This document shows positions 52,407-64,000 of a stretch of DNA of 64,000 bases, piece after piece; the first letter of the stretch is position 1, and every line of letters begins with the position of its first letter. The translations under genes were made by a program, and so were the position numbers. This DNA is from Nocardioides daejeonensis. GTDB taxonomy: Bacteria; Actinomycetota; Actinomycetes; Propionibacteriales; Nocardioidaceae. The DNA is taken from the NCBI RefSeq assembly GCF_003194585.1, contig NZ_QHKZ01000001.1:620001-684000 (forward strand), in the 5' to 3' direction. Under the pieces are notes generated by a model. The model made no database searches and was not told the origin of the DNA. It saw nothing but the letters and a program-made list of their open reading frames with translations.

Positions 52407-53315
52407 ATGTCAGAGCAGCAGTTGGACCTCGACGGCCGCGTGGCCGTCGTCACCGGAGCCGGACAGGGACTGGGACGCGCCGAGGCGCGCGCTCTCGCCC
52501 GGGCCGGAGCCCGCATCGTGCTCAACGACCTCCCCGGTGCCGCAGACGAGGCGGCCGAGGAGCTCCGGGCCCTGGGCACGGAGGTGCGGATCGTCACCGG
52601 TGACGTGGGGGAGCGCTCCACCGCGGACGCGATGCTCGCGACGGCCGTCGACGAGTTCGGCTCGCTCGACATCGTCGTCAACAACGCCGGCATCACCCGC
52701 GACAAGATGCTCTTCAACATGAGCGACGAGGAGTTCGATCTCGTGCTCAAGGTCCACCTGCGCGGGCACTTCCTGCTGACGCGCAACGTGGCGGCGTACT
52801 GGAAGGCCAAGGCGAAGGAGACGGAGGGCCAGGTCTACGGCCGCATCGTCAACACCTCCTCCGAGGCGTTCCTGACCGCGGCGCCCGGCCAGGCCAACTA
52901 CGCCGCTGCCAAGTCCGGCATCACCGCCCTGACCGTCTCCGCCTCGCGGGCCCTCTCGCGCTACGGCGCGACCGCCAACGCGATCTGCCCCCGAGCGCGG
53001 ACGGCGATGACCGAGGCGGTCTTCGCTCCCGACGACTCCGGCAAGGCGATCGACCCGTACTCGCCCGAGCACGTCGCCCCGCTGGTCGCCTACCTCGCCT
53101 CCCCGGCCGCCCAGGAGATCTCCGGACAGGTTTTCGTCGTCTACGGCGGCATGGTCGCCCTGGTCGGCGCGCCGGTCGTGGAGCAGCGTTTCGACGCCAC
53201 GGGCGACACCTGGGAGCTGCCTGACCTTGCGGGCCAGGTCGGCGGCTACTTCGCCGCCCGGGACGACAAGAGCCGCACCTTCTCGGCCGACACCTTCATG
53301 AAGCTCACGGTCTGA
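52407..53315 (+). CDS. hsd4A: Steroid SDR dehydrogenase, Hsd4A/Rv3502c-like
   Basis: A 302-residue short-chain dehydrogenase: VVTGAGQGLGRAEA (cofactor), NNAGITRDKM, TSSEAF and YAAAKSG (catalytic Ser, Tyr, Lys). Family members of the Rv3502c/HSD17B4-N type oxidise 17-beta-hydroxy- or beta-hydroxyacyl-CoA steroid side chains. Starts eight bases after the ferredoxin stop. The genomic place between fdxD and a KstR-controlled operon strongly supports a steroid role. Exact substrate is inferred. Confidence 0.82.
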   Translation: MSEQQLDLDGRVAVVTGAGQGLGRAEARALARAGARIVLNDLPGAADEAAEELRALGTEVRIVTGDVGERSTADAMLATAVDEFGSLDIVVNNAGITRDKMLFNMSDEEFDLVLKVHLRGHFLLTRNVAAYWKAKAKETEGQVYGRIVNTSSEAFLTAAPGQANYAAAKSGITALTVSASRALSRYGATANAICPRARTAMTEAVFAPDDSGKAIDPYSPEHVAPLVAYLASPAAQEISGQVFVVYGGMVALVGAPVVEQRFDATGDTWELPDLAGQVGGYFAARDDKSRTFSADTFMKLTV

Positions 53316-53324
53316 GGAGCTGAA

Positions 53325-54080
53325 ATGGATCGACTTACCGGCAAGATCGCCATCGTCACTGGCGGCGCCCAGGGGCAGGGCGCCGAGATCGCCCGCCAGT
53401 TCGTCGCGGAGGGCGCTCGCGTCGTGGTCGCCGACGTCGCGGACGAGCTTGGTCAGGCAGTCGCCGACGAACTGGGCGACGCCGCAGCGTACGTGCATCA
53501 CGACGTGAGCGACGAGACGTCCTGGCAGCAGGTCGTTGCCCGCACGGGTGAGCTCTTCGGCCCGGTCAGCGTGCTGGCGAACAACGCAGGCATCCTGCGC
53601 TTCGCGGCCATCGACCAGATGTCGGTGGAGGAGTTCGAGCTGCTGTTCCGGGTCAACCAGCTCGGCTGCTTCCTGGGCATGAAGCATGTTGCGCCCGTGA
53701 TGCGGGAGAACGGCGGTGGGTCGATCGTCAACGCCTCCTCGATCGAGGGCCTGGCCGGCATGCCGCACTGCGCCGGCTACACGGCGACGAAGTTCGCGAT
53801 CCGCGGGATGACCAAGGCGGCCGCGGTGGAGCTCGGGCCGCACCGGATCCGGGTCAACTCGGTTCACCCCGGCATGATCGACACGCCCATGACGCGGCCG
53901 CACGGTGGGGACGCGGCGATGGAGTACGGCGCCTCGAAGGTCGCGCTGAAGCGTGTCGGGCACCCCGCCGACATCGCCCCGCTCTACGTCTACCTGGCCT
54001 CGGACGAGTCCGGCTTCGTCACCGGCGCTGAGATCGCGGTGGACGGCGGCGCGACCGCCACCCACGTCTTCGGCGGCTGA
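53325..54080 (+). CDS. SDR dehydrogenase, 3-alpha(20-beta)-hydroxysteroid dehydrogenase/FabG3-like
   Basis: A 251-residue SDR with VTGGAQGQGAEIA, NNAGILRFA, ASSIEGLAGM and YTATKFAIRG. It strongly resembles Rv2002 (FabG3) and Streptomyces 20-beta-HSD over its whole length, including SIEGLAG and ELGPHRIRVNSVHPG. It lies 9 bases after hsd4A, in the same operon, and ends at a strong terminator. It probably reduces or oxidises a 3- or 20-oxo steroid. Confidence 0.82.
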   Translation: MDRLTGKIAIVTGGAQGQGAEIARQFVAEGARVVVADVADELGQAVADELGDAAAYVHHDVSDETSWQQVVARTGELFGPVSVLANNAGILRFAAIDQMSVEEFELLFRVNQLGCFLGMKHVAPVMRENGGGSIVNASSIEGLAGMPHCAGYTATKFAIRGMTKAAAVELGPHRIRVNSVHPGMIDTPMTRPHGGDAAMEYGASKVALKRVGHPADIAPLYVYLASDESGFVTGAEIAVDGGATATHVFGG

Positions 54081-54093
54081 CCCGGCACCAGCG

Positions 54094-54128
54094 AAGAAGA
54101 CCCCCTCCGGTTTGGAGGGGGTCTTCTT
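54094..54128. terminator. Strong bidirectional hairpin terminator
   Basis: A perfect 15-bp stem (54094-54108 with 54114-54128) and loop GGTTT between the convergent steroid-dehydrogenase and kstR genes. T/A-rich ends on both sides make it usable in both directions. Confidence 0.9.
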
Positions 54129-54140
54129 GCTTGCTGCGGC

Positions 54141-54743
54141 TCAGCGCAACAGCAGGTGGATGGCGACCGAGAGGTTGCGGGAGACCTCCTCGGTCGAGGT
54201 GCGTCCGGTGACCCAGCCCACCAGCAGGGCGAGCCACACGTCGCCGATCACGCGAGCGACCGCCACCTGGTCATCGGTGGGGATCGCACCCGCAGCAGGG
54301 TCGATGGCACGGTTCAGCACGCCGGTGAGCATCATGCCGACGGCATGGATCTCGGTCGAGACCGTCGCGTCTGCGAACATGAAGGCGCGGGTGAGGGCTT
54401 CGGTCAGGTTGGGGTCGCGCTGCATCATCTTGGTGTTGCGATTCAGGATGAAGAGCACGCGATCCGCGGCGGTCTCGCCGGGGATCTCCTTGCCCTCCAT
54501 GGCTGCTGCGCTCAGCTCGAACTGGACCTGCAGGGCAGAGACGAGCAGGTGGATCTTGGAGGGGAAGTACCGATAGAGCGTCCCGAGCGCCACGTCGGCC
54601 CGCTCCGAGACCGCGCGCATCTGTACCGCGTCGAAGCCGCCCTGGGAGGCCAGCTCGATGGTGGCGGCAAGGATGCGGCGGCGCCGCTCGCGCTGTGCCG
54701 TCGAGCCGAGCTCCTCGTTCGTGAGGGAGTTCATGGCGTTCAT
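54141..54743 (-). CDS. kstR: KstR, TetR-family repressor of sterol catabolism
   Basis: A 200-residue TetR regulator. The N-terminal part (ELGSTAQRERRRRILAAT, AVQMRAV, GTLYRYFPSKIHLLVSAL) closely resembles M. tuberculosis KstR (Rv3574) as I recall it, including NLTEALTRAFMFADA for the ligand domain. KstR is released from DNA by 3-oxo-4-cholestenoyl-CoA. A KstR-type box lies in its own promoter, with a -10-like TATTAT overlapping the box edge, so it is probably autoregulated. It is divergent from the glycosyltransferase and near fadE34, as in mycobacteria. Confidence 0.9.
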   Translation of the reverse strand: MNAMNSLTNEELGSTAQRERRRRILAATIELASQGGFDAVQMRAVSERADVALGTLYRYFPSKIHLLVSALQVQFELSAAAMEGKEIPGETAADRVLFILNRNTKMMQRDPNLTEALTRAFMFADATVSTEIHAVGMMLTGVLNRAIDPAAGAIPTDDQVAVARVIGDVWLALLVGWVTGRTSTEEVSRNLSVAIHLLLR

Positions 54744-54854
54744 CGCTGTTCCTTGTTGTCGCCGACTGTGATCGGCCTCACGTCATACCGACGGCATGTG
54801 CGGAGACCCGAGGATGTTCTTCCATCGCCTACGCTACTGGTGATGGTCCATAAT

Positions 54855-54868
54855 AGGAACACGTTTCA
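54855..54868. promoter_or_regulatory. KstR box aggAACacGTTtcA between kstR and glycosyltransferase
   Basis: 13 of 14 bases fit allowed positions; only the first T of TNNAACNNGTTNNA is missing. It lies 112 bases from the kstR start and 71 from the glycosyltransferase start and could act on both. Confidence 0.75.
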
Positions 54869-54938
54869 ATTTGGGTGGTAGCTGGGCGGCGTGTCCCGGT
54901 GCGCAAGTTGACCGGCCGGAGAGAGAAGGAAGTCGCCT

Positions 54939-56189
54939 GTGCGAGTAGCGCTGCTGTCCTATCGGAGCAAGCCCCACTGTGGGGGCCAGGGGGTCTACAT
55001 CCGGCATCTCAGCCGCGAGCTGGTCGCGCTGGGACATGAGGTGGAGGTCTTCTCCGGCCAGCCCTACCCGGAGCTCGACGAGGGCGTCCGGCTCACGAAG
55101 GTGCCGAGCCTCGACCTCTACCGCGAGCCGGACCCGTTCCGGATCCCCAAGCCGCGCGAGTTCCGCGACCTCATCGATGTCGAGGAGTTCCTCACGATGT
55201 GCGTGGCCGGCTTTCCCGAGCCGAAGACCTTCAGCCGTCGGGTCGCCCGGCTGCTGAAGGAGCGCCAAGAAGACTTCGACGTGCTGCACGACAACCAGGT
55301 GCTCGGCACCGGCATGGTCGAGCTGATGGAGCACTTCCCGCTGGTCACCACGCTGCACCACCCGATCACCTTCGACCGGCGGGTCGACCTCGCTGCCGCA
55401 CCCAACCTGCGCCGCAAGCTCACGCTGCGGCGCTGGTACGGCTTCCTGCGGATGCAGGGCCGGGTCGCTCGCGCCGCGACGCGCGTGCTGACCCCCTCCG
55501 AGTCCTCCGCACGCGACATCGTGACCGACTTCGGGGTCGACCCGGGCGTGATCCAGGTGATCCCGCTGGGCGTGGACGAGATCTTCCAGCCTCCGACCGA
55601 GCCTCGAGTGCCCGGCCGTATCGTCGCGATGGCCAGTGCCGACGCTCCGATCAAGGGAGTGCACACCCTGCTCGAAGCCTTCGCGAAGCTACGGACCGAG
55701 CGCGACGTCGAGCTGTTGCTCGTCACCAAGCCCCAGGAGGGCGGCCGCACCGAGAAGCTGATCGACAAGCTCGGCATCGGTGACTCCGTCCGCTTCGTGC
55801 ACGGCATCTCCGACGCGGAGCTGGTCGCCGTCATGGGCTCAGCGGAGCTGGCCTGTGTGCCCTCGCTCTACGAGGGCTTCTCGTTGCCGACCGCCGAGCT
55901 CATGGCCTGTGAGACCCCACTCGTCGTCAGCCGCGCCGGCGCCATCCCGGAGGTCGTCGGACCTGACGGCGAGTGCGCCGACCTCGTCGAGCCGGGCAAC
56001 GTGGAGGAGCTGCGCACCGCGATCGCCGCGCTGCTCGACGCCCCGGAGCGCCGCGAGCGGATGGGCCGGGCGGGTCGCCGGCGCGCCCAGGAGCGCTTCA
56101 GCTGGCGGGCGGTGGCCGAGGCGGTCGCCGAGGCCTACCAGGAGACCATCGCAGAGTTCCGCAGCAGCACCGACAAGACCACCGACTGA
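54939..56189 (+). CDS. Glycosyltransferase family 4 protein
   Basis: A 416-residue GT-B fold retaining glycosyltransferase. The N-terminal acceptor domain begins LLSYRSKPHCGGQGVYIRHL; the C-terminal donor domain has the EX7E motif EGFSLPTAE. Sugar nucleotide and acceptor are unknown. GTG start behind GAAGGAAG. First of three coupled genes (transferase, methyltransferase, toroid protein) that share the KstR box region with kstR. The unusual Cys-Gly-Gly-Gln-Gly loop may form the acceptor pocket. Confidence 0.85.
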   Translation: MRVALLSYRSKPHCGGQGVYIRHLSRELVALGHEVEVFSGQPYPELDEGVRLTKVPSLDLYREPDPFRIPKPREFRDLIDVEEFLTMCVAGFPEPKTFSRRVARLLKERQEDFDVLHDNQVLGTGMVELMEHFPLVTTLHHPITFDRRVDLAAAPNLRRKLTLRRWYGFLRMQGRVARAATRVLTPSESSARDIVTDFGVDPGVIQVIPLGVDEIFQPPTEPRVPGRIVAMASADAPIKGVHTLLEAFAKLRTERDVELLLVTKPQEGGRTEKLIDKLGIGDSVRFVHGISDAELVAVMGSAELACVPSLYEGFSLPTAELMACETPLVVSRAGAIPEVVGPDGECADLVEPGNVEELRTAIAALLDAPERRERMGRAGRRRAQERFSWRAVAEAVAEAYQETIAEFRSSTDKTTD

Positions 56190-56205
56190 GAGCACAGGAG
56201 CATCC

Positions 56206-56951
56206 ATGCTGACCGTTGACTTCGACCGACTGGGGCTGCGCCCGGGCGAGCGCGTGCTCGACATGGGCTGCGGCGCCGGCCGCCACGCCTTCGAGATGTA
56301 TCGCCGCGGCGCCGATGTGATCGCTTTCGACCAGGACGCCGACGAGCTCGCCGGCGTGCGTGAGCTCTTCGTGGCGATGGCCGAGGCCGGCGAGGTTCCG
56401 GTGGGTGCCGAGGCGGACATCAAGGAGGGGGACGCCCTCTCACTGCCCTTCGCGGACGCCGAGTTCGACCGGATCGTCTGCGCGGAGGTGCTGGAGCACA
56501 TCCCGGCCGACGTCGAGGCGATCAAGGAGCTGGTCCGCGTGCTGCGTCCCGGCGGCACCCTGGCGGTCTCCGTGCCACGCTGGCTGCCCGAGGTGATCAA
56601 CTGGAAGCTCTCCGCGGACTACCACAACGCGACCGGCGGGCACATCCGGATCTACACCGACCACGAGCTGGTCGACAAGATCACGAAGGCGGGTCGGCCG
56701 AACGACGGCACCGACGGCGACGCGATGATCTTCGAGGGCAAGGACTACGCCCACGGTCTGCATGCGCCGTACTGGTGGATCAAGTGCGCGGTCGGCGTCG
56801 AGAACAACGCGCACCCGCTCGCCCGTGGCTACCAGAAGCTGCTCGAGTGGCAGATCATGAAGAACCCGCTGCCGTTGCGGATCGCCGACAAGGTGCTCGA
56901 CCCGCTGATCGGCAAGAGCATGGTGCTCTACTTCAGGAAGCCGGAGGCTGT

Positions 56952-56955
<4 letters not shown>
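56206..56955 (+). CDS. Class I SAM-dependent methyltransferase
   Basis: A 249-residue methyltransferase with motif I VLDMGCGAGRHAF, motif II-like FDRIVCAEVLEHI and post motif VLRPGGTLAVSVPRW. These features fit small-molecule O- or C-methylation, like UbiE/COQ5. The 100-residue C-terminal part contains HAPYWWIKCAVGV and is particular to this group. It starts 16 bases after the glycosyltransferase and overlaps the next gene by 4 bases. The acceptor could be a glycolipid or sterol. Confidence 0.85.
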
Positions 56956-60889
<3,934 letters not shown>

Positions 60890-60901
<12 letters not shown>

Positions 60902-62146
60902 CGTCTCGGCCTGCGGGACCGTCCGCCGACCGGTGCGCCACGAGTTCCAGTGCCAGGTGAGGTAGCGGTCGACGGCGCGCACGACGTGCGCTCCCCGGAT
61001 GGAGGGGAAGACGTCGAACGCGTGCTGGGTGCCGGGCAACTCGGCGTACACCACGCTGCGGCGGGAGACCTCCCGCAGGCGGCGGACGAACTGACGGCCC
61101 TGCTCCACCGGCACGAGGGTGTCGTTGCTGCCGTGGATGACGAAGAAGTCGGGGGCGTCCGGAGTGACCCTGAGGATGGGGTCGGCCTCCTCGAACGCCT
61201 GGGGGTCCTGCGACCAGGAGGTCTGGAACACACGCTTGGCGAGGAAGCTGTCGCGTACCGTTCGGCTGCTTGCCAGGCCGGTGGAGGCGGCGATGTCGTA
61301 GAAGCCGTAGTGAGGCACCGCCACCTGGATCGTGGTGTCGATGTCTTCGAAGCCGGGCTGGAAGGCGGGGTCGTTCGCCGTCACGGCGGCCAGGGCGGCG
61401 AGGTGCCCACCGGCCGACCCGCCGGTGATCGCAAGGTAGCGAGGGTCCCCGCCGTACTCGGCGATGTTCTCCCGGATCCAGGCGATGGCCCGCTTCACGT
61501 CGATGATGTGTGCCGGAAAGGCGTCGCGTGGTGAGAGCCGGTAGTTGATGGCTACGCAGATCCAGCCGCGACGCGCCATGTGCTGCATGAGCGGGATGCC
61601 CTGCTGGTCCTTGTTGCCGATGGTCCAGGCGCCGCCGTGCACCTGCAGCAGCACGGGCGCCGGCTCCGCCCCGATCTCGGACGGCAGGTAGAGGTCGAGG
61701 ACGTTGCGCTTGCCCGCGGGCCCGAACGAGATGTTGCGGACCCGCTCGATCTGCTTGTCGCGCATCGCGAACGGGTTGACCAGGCTCCGCCAGGGCGTGG
61801 CCAGGTCAGCGGGGGAGGGCAGGGCGTCGAGCTGCTCGACGTAGTCCGCGCCGATGCCGTCGACCAGCGCGCTCTCGACGCGGTCCTGGGCGCGCTGGCT
61901 CTCGCGCACGATGCTGCCCAGCCCGACCGCGCTGGCGGCAGCGAGGGCGACGCCGAGCGGGCTCCGGCGACCGCGGGCCAGGTGGACAGCGGTGTCGGCC
62001 GCGGTCAGGGCCAGCAGGTGGGGGGCCAGCTCGCTGGTGAGCCAGCCGGCCGCGAAGGAGGGGATTCCCGCTCGCACGCTGCGGGCCGGCCGCAACGCGT
62101 TGGCGGTGAGTGCCGCGGTGATCATCTGTCGACGCAAGTAACCCAC
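60890..62146 (-). CDS. HSL-family alpha/beta hydrolase (lipase/esterase)
   Basis: A 418-residue hydrolase of the hormone-sensitive-lipase family. Oxyanion hole LLQVHGGAWTIG, nucleophile GGSAGGHLAAL, acid HGSNDTLVP and base TQHAFDVF give the full triad. The N-terminal 130 residues hold hydrophobic helices for membrane or lipid-body contact. The GTG at 62146 is preferred since TAGGGT lies 7 bases upstream. Divergent from the WS/DGAT gene across a KstR box; the pair could make and break steryl or neutral-lipid esters. Confidence 0.85.
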
Positions 62147-62153
62147 GGTCGAG

Positions 62154-62159
62154 ACCCTA
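62154..62159 (-). promoter_or_regulatory. -10 box TAGGGT, leaderless lipase gene
   Basis: On the minus strand TAGGGT ends 7 bases before the GTG at 62146. It sits about 65 bases from the KstR box, so control by that box on this side is less sure. Confidence 0.5.
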
Positions 62160-62221
62160 TCCGTCAGTCGGTGATGGCCGGCATCGTCACGAGCGGTGCC
62201 GCTGATTGCAGACAACAAATA

Positions 62222-62235
62222 TAGAACACGTTCTA
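62222..62235. promoter_or_regulatory. KstR box TagAACacGTTctA before WS/DGAT gene
   Basis: Perfect match to TNNAACNNGTTNNA; the wider arms CTAGAAC/GTTCTAG are nearly a 16-bp palindrome. It ends 10 bases before the -10 box of the acyltransferase. Confidence 0.88.
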
Positions 62236-62244
62236 GATTTATCG

Positions 62245-62250
62245 TACGAT
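62245..62250 (+). promoter_or_regulatory. -10 box TACGAT, leaderless WS/DGAT gene
   Basis: TACGAT ends 6 bases before the ATG at 62257. The KstR box occupies the spacer/-35 region of this promoter. Confidence 0.6.
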
Positions 62251-62256
62251 GTTGCC

Positions 62257-63648
62257 ATGGATCGCCTGAGTGGACTGGACGCGAGCTTCCTCTACCTGGA
62301 GACGCCGGAGCAGCTGATGCACGTGTGCGCGGCGCTCGTGCTGGACCCGACGACCATGCCCGGGGGCTACAGCTTCGAGTCGATGCAGCGGCTCATCGCC
62401 GAGCGCGTGGCAGACGTGCCCTTCTTCCGGCGCAAGATCAAGCGGGTGCCGCTCCGGCTCGACCATCCGGTCTGGGTCGACGACGAGCACTTCGAGGTGC
62501 ACCGGCACGTGCACCGGATGGCGCTGCCGGCCCCCGGCGGCTACCGCGAGCTCGTCGAGCTGGCCGGTCATCTGGCCAGCCAGCCCCTGGACCGCAGTCG
62601 TCCGCTCTGGCAGATGTACGTCATCGAAGGCTTCGAGGACGACAAGGTCGTCGTCTTCTCGAAGATGCACCACGCGACCGTCGACGGCGTCTCCGGCGCG
62701 AACCTGATCTCGCACCTGTGCAGCCTCGAGGCCGACGCGCCGCCGCTGGCACTCGGAGGCGGCGGCGAGATCGCCCGCCGGCCCGGCGACCTGGAGCTGG
62801 TCGGCCGCGCGGTCGTGAGCACCCTGGCGAAGCCGGTCCAGGTGGTGAAGCTGCTCGCACCCACCAGCCAGCTGATCACGCGAAGCGTGGGCCGTGCGCG
62901 CAGCGGCACCGCGATGGCGGCGCCGTTCACCGCGCCGCGCACCTCCTTCAACGGCACGATCACCGGACACCGCACGATCGGGTACGCCGACATGTCGCTG
63001 GCCGACGTCAAGGCGATCAAGCAGGCCACTGGGACGACGGTCAACGACGTGGTGCTGACGGTGGCCGGCGGTGCCCTGCGCAGTTACCTGCAGGAGCGCG
63101 GCGAGCTGCCGGAGAGCACGCTGACGGCCACCGTCCCGGTCTCGGTGCGTGACCACTCCGCGCGGGCCGGCGGCGCCAACAAGGTCTCGGCCCTCTTCGC
63201 CAAGCTCGGTACCGACATCGCCGATCCGGTCGAGCGGTTGACGATGATGTCGGCGGCCAACAAGCACGCCAAGGAGCATCACCAGGCGATCAGCGCAGAC
63301 ACCCTCCAGGACTGGGCCCAGTTCGCAGCACCGCGCACGTTCGGCCTGGCAGTGCGGGCGTACGCCGGATTCCGACTCGCCGACCGGCATCCGGTGGTGC
63401 ACAACCTGGTCATCTCGAACGTGCCGGGCCCGCCCGTCCCGCTCTACTTCGCGGGCGCTCGGATCGATGCCCTCTACCCGCTGGGTCCGGTCTTCCACGG
63501 CGCGGGCATCAACATCACCGTGATGTCGCACGCGGGTGACATCAACGTGGGGATCATGGCGTGCCGCGAGTCGATGCCCGATGTCGACGACCTGGTCGAC
63601 CGGTTCCCGACGCAGCTCGAGGAGCTCCGTCGGCTGACGGTCGGCTGA
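62257..63648 (+). CDS. Wax ester synthase/diacylglycerol acyltransferase (WS/DGAT)
   Basis: A 463-residue bacterial acyltransferase that uses acyl-CoA to esterify diacylglycerol, long-chain alcohols or possibly sterols. The active-site motif is HHATVDG near residue 138; NDVVLTVAGGALR and ISNVPGPPVPLYFAG are family signatures. Length is normal. The leaderless promoter holds a KstR box, so it should respond to sterol. It could store acyl groups released from sterol catabolism as triacylglycerol. Acceptor is not known. Confidence 0.92.
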   Translation: MDRLSGLDASFLYLETPEQLMHVCAALVLDPTTMPGGYSFESMQRLIAERVADVPFFRRKIKRVPLRLDHPVWVDDEHFEVHRHVHRMALPAPGGYRELVELAGHLASQPLDRSRPLWQMYVIEGFEDDKVVVFSKMHHATVDGVSGANLISHLCSLEADAPPLALGGGGEIARRPGDLELVGRAVVSTLAKPVQVVKLLAPTSQLITRSVGRARSGTAMAAPFTAPRTSFNGTITGHRTIGYADMSLADVKAIKQATGTTVNDVVLTVAGGALRSYLQERGELPESTLTATVPVSVRDHSARAGGANKVSALFAKLGTDIADPVERLTMMSAANKHAKEHHQAISADTLQDWAQFAAPRTFGLAVRAYAGFRLADRHPVVHNLVISNVPGPPVPLYFAGARIDALYPLGPVFHGAGINITVMSHAGDINVGIMACRESMPDVDDLVDRFPTQLEELRRLTVG

Positions 63649-63716
63649 CCCGGCTCGTCCCCGCAGGCACCCGCCTCCGCAGGCACGCTCTGGCGCGGCT
63701 GGGGCGGCGCGGCTGC

Positions 63717-64000
63717 TCAGCTCCGGGCGCGGGCGTGCACCGTGTGCACGGCCTGGGCGAAGGCCGGTACGAACCGCTCCGCCTCGCGCACCACCGCGGC
63801 ATGACCTGCGGCGATCTCGTGGACGGTAGCTCCGGGGATGCGGCGTGCGAGAGCGATCTGGCGGTGGGGTGGGATGACCTTGTCGTGCAGCGTGACCACC
63901 ACCGCGGTCGGCACGTCGACCCGGCCCAGCCAGGGCCGAGAGTGGTGGCGACCTAGTGCTGCGACGGCTTGACCGACCGCCAGCGGGGAGGTCGCGCGCA
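63717..64000 (-). CDS. Alpha/beta hydrolase, C-terminal part (5' end beyond window)
   Basis: The last 94 or so codons of an alpha/beta-hydrolase-fold protein; the frame is open to the window end. The visible part has SPLAVGQAVAALGRHHSRP, then VPTAVVVTLHDKVIPPHRQ, with the triad Asp, and VHEIAAGHAAVVRE with the triad His. A GTG inside (63914) is not taken as the start, because the family sequence continues upstream of it. Substrate unknown. Its placement next to WS/DGAT may be chance. Confidence 0.75.
   Translation of the reverse strand, partial: RATSPLAVGQAVAALGRHHSRPWLGRVDVPTAVVVTLHDKVIPPHRQIALARRIPGATVHEIAAGHAAVVREAERFVPAFAQAVHTVHARARS

Overview
The window is chromosomal DNA from a high-GC actinomycete, most likely a Nocardioides-like member of the Propionibacteriales. 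The inference rests on GC-rich codon use, actinobacterial families (DUF4193, DUF4235, DUF3093, DUF3710, DUF3159), two complete mce operons, and many leaderless start codons preceded by a TANNNT -10 box. No rRNA, tRNA, CRISPR array, phage or transposase gene was seen, and no gene-free stretch exceeds about 270 bases.

Region 1 (1-18573) follows the order of the M. tuberculosis Rv2682c-Rv2701c neighbourhood as I recall it: suhB (cut by the window edge), DUF4193, DUF4235/DUF3093, dut, DUF3710, an OB-fold protein, DUF3159, the TrkA/Ceo pair, a KimA-like APC permease, a TrmA-type RNA methyltransferase, and dxs. An aconitase gene with a 14-bp palindrome upstream, a thiamine-binding-type protein, two unknown proteins, a tandem Nudix pair and an SMP-30-like protein lie between the methyltransferase and dxs.

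Region 2 (17314-27659) holds a lipoprotein metallopeptidase-like protein, a cationic amino-acid permease, a PAC2 protein, a TesB thioesterase, a MaoC dehydratase/FabG4 reductase pair divergent from a FadA2 thiolase (compare Rv0241c-Rv0243), a TetR regulator and an HhH-GPD DNA glycosylase. Two repeat structures lie in the gaps.

Region 3 (27660-40662) is a complete mce operon (YrbE x2, MceA-F) followed by an SDR and a carboxymuconolactone-decarboxylase-family protein, then a cardiolipin-synthase-like gene and uvrB.

Region 4 (40663-63648) is a steroid-associated block. It starts with a second mce operon of the Mce4 (sterol importer) type plus two Mce-associated proteins. A ferredoxin reductase/ferredoxin/two-steroid-dehydrogenase operon follows, then kstR, a glycosyltransferase/methyltransferase/toroid-protein/methyltransferase cluster, a FadE34-like double acyl-CoA dehydrogenase, an HSL-type lipase and a WS/DGAT acyltransferase. 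Five KstR-type boxes (core AACACGTT) sit before mce4, the reductase operon, kstR/glycosyltransferase, methyltransferase/fadE34 and lipase/WS-DGAT, so one repressor probably links sterol import, redox chemistry, side-chain oxidation and lipid storage. The glycosyltransferase cluster between two of these boxes has no function I recognise and is the best candidate for an undescribed system. The window ends inside an alpha/beta hydrolase gene.
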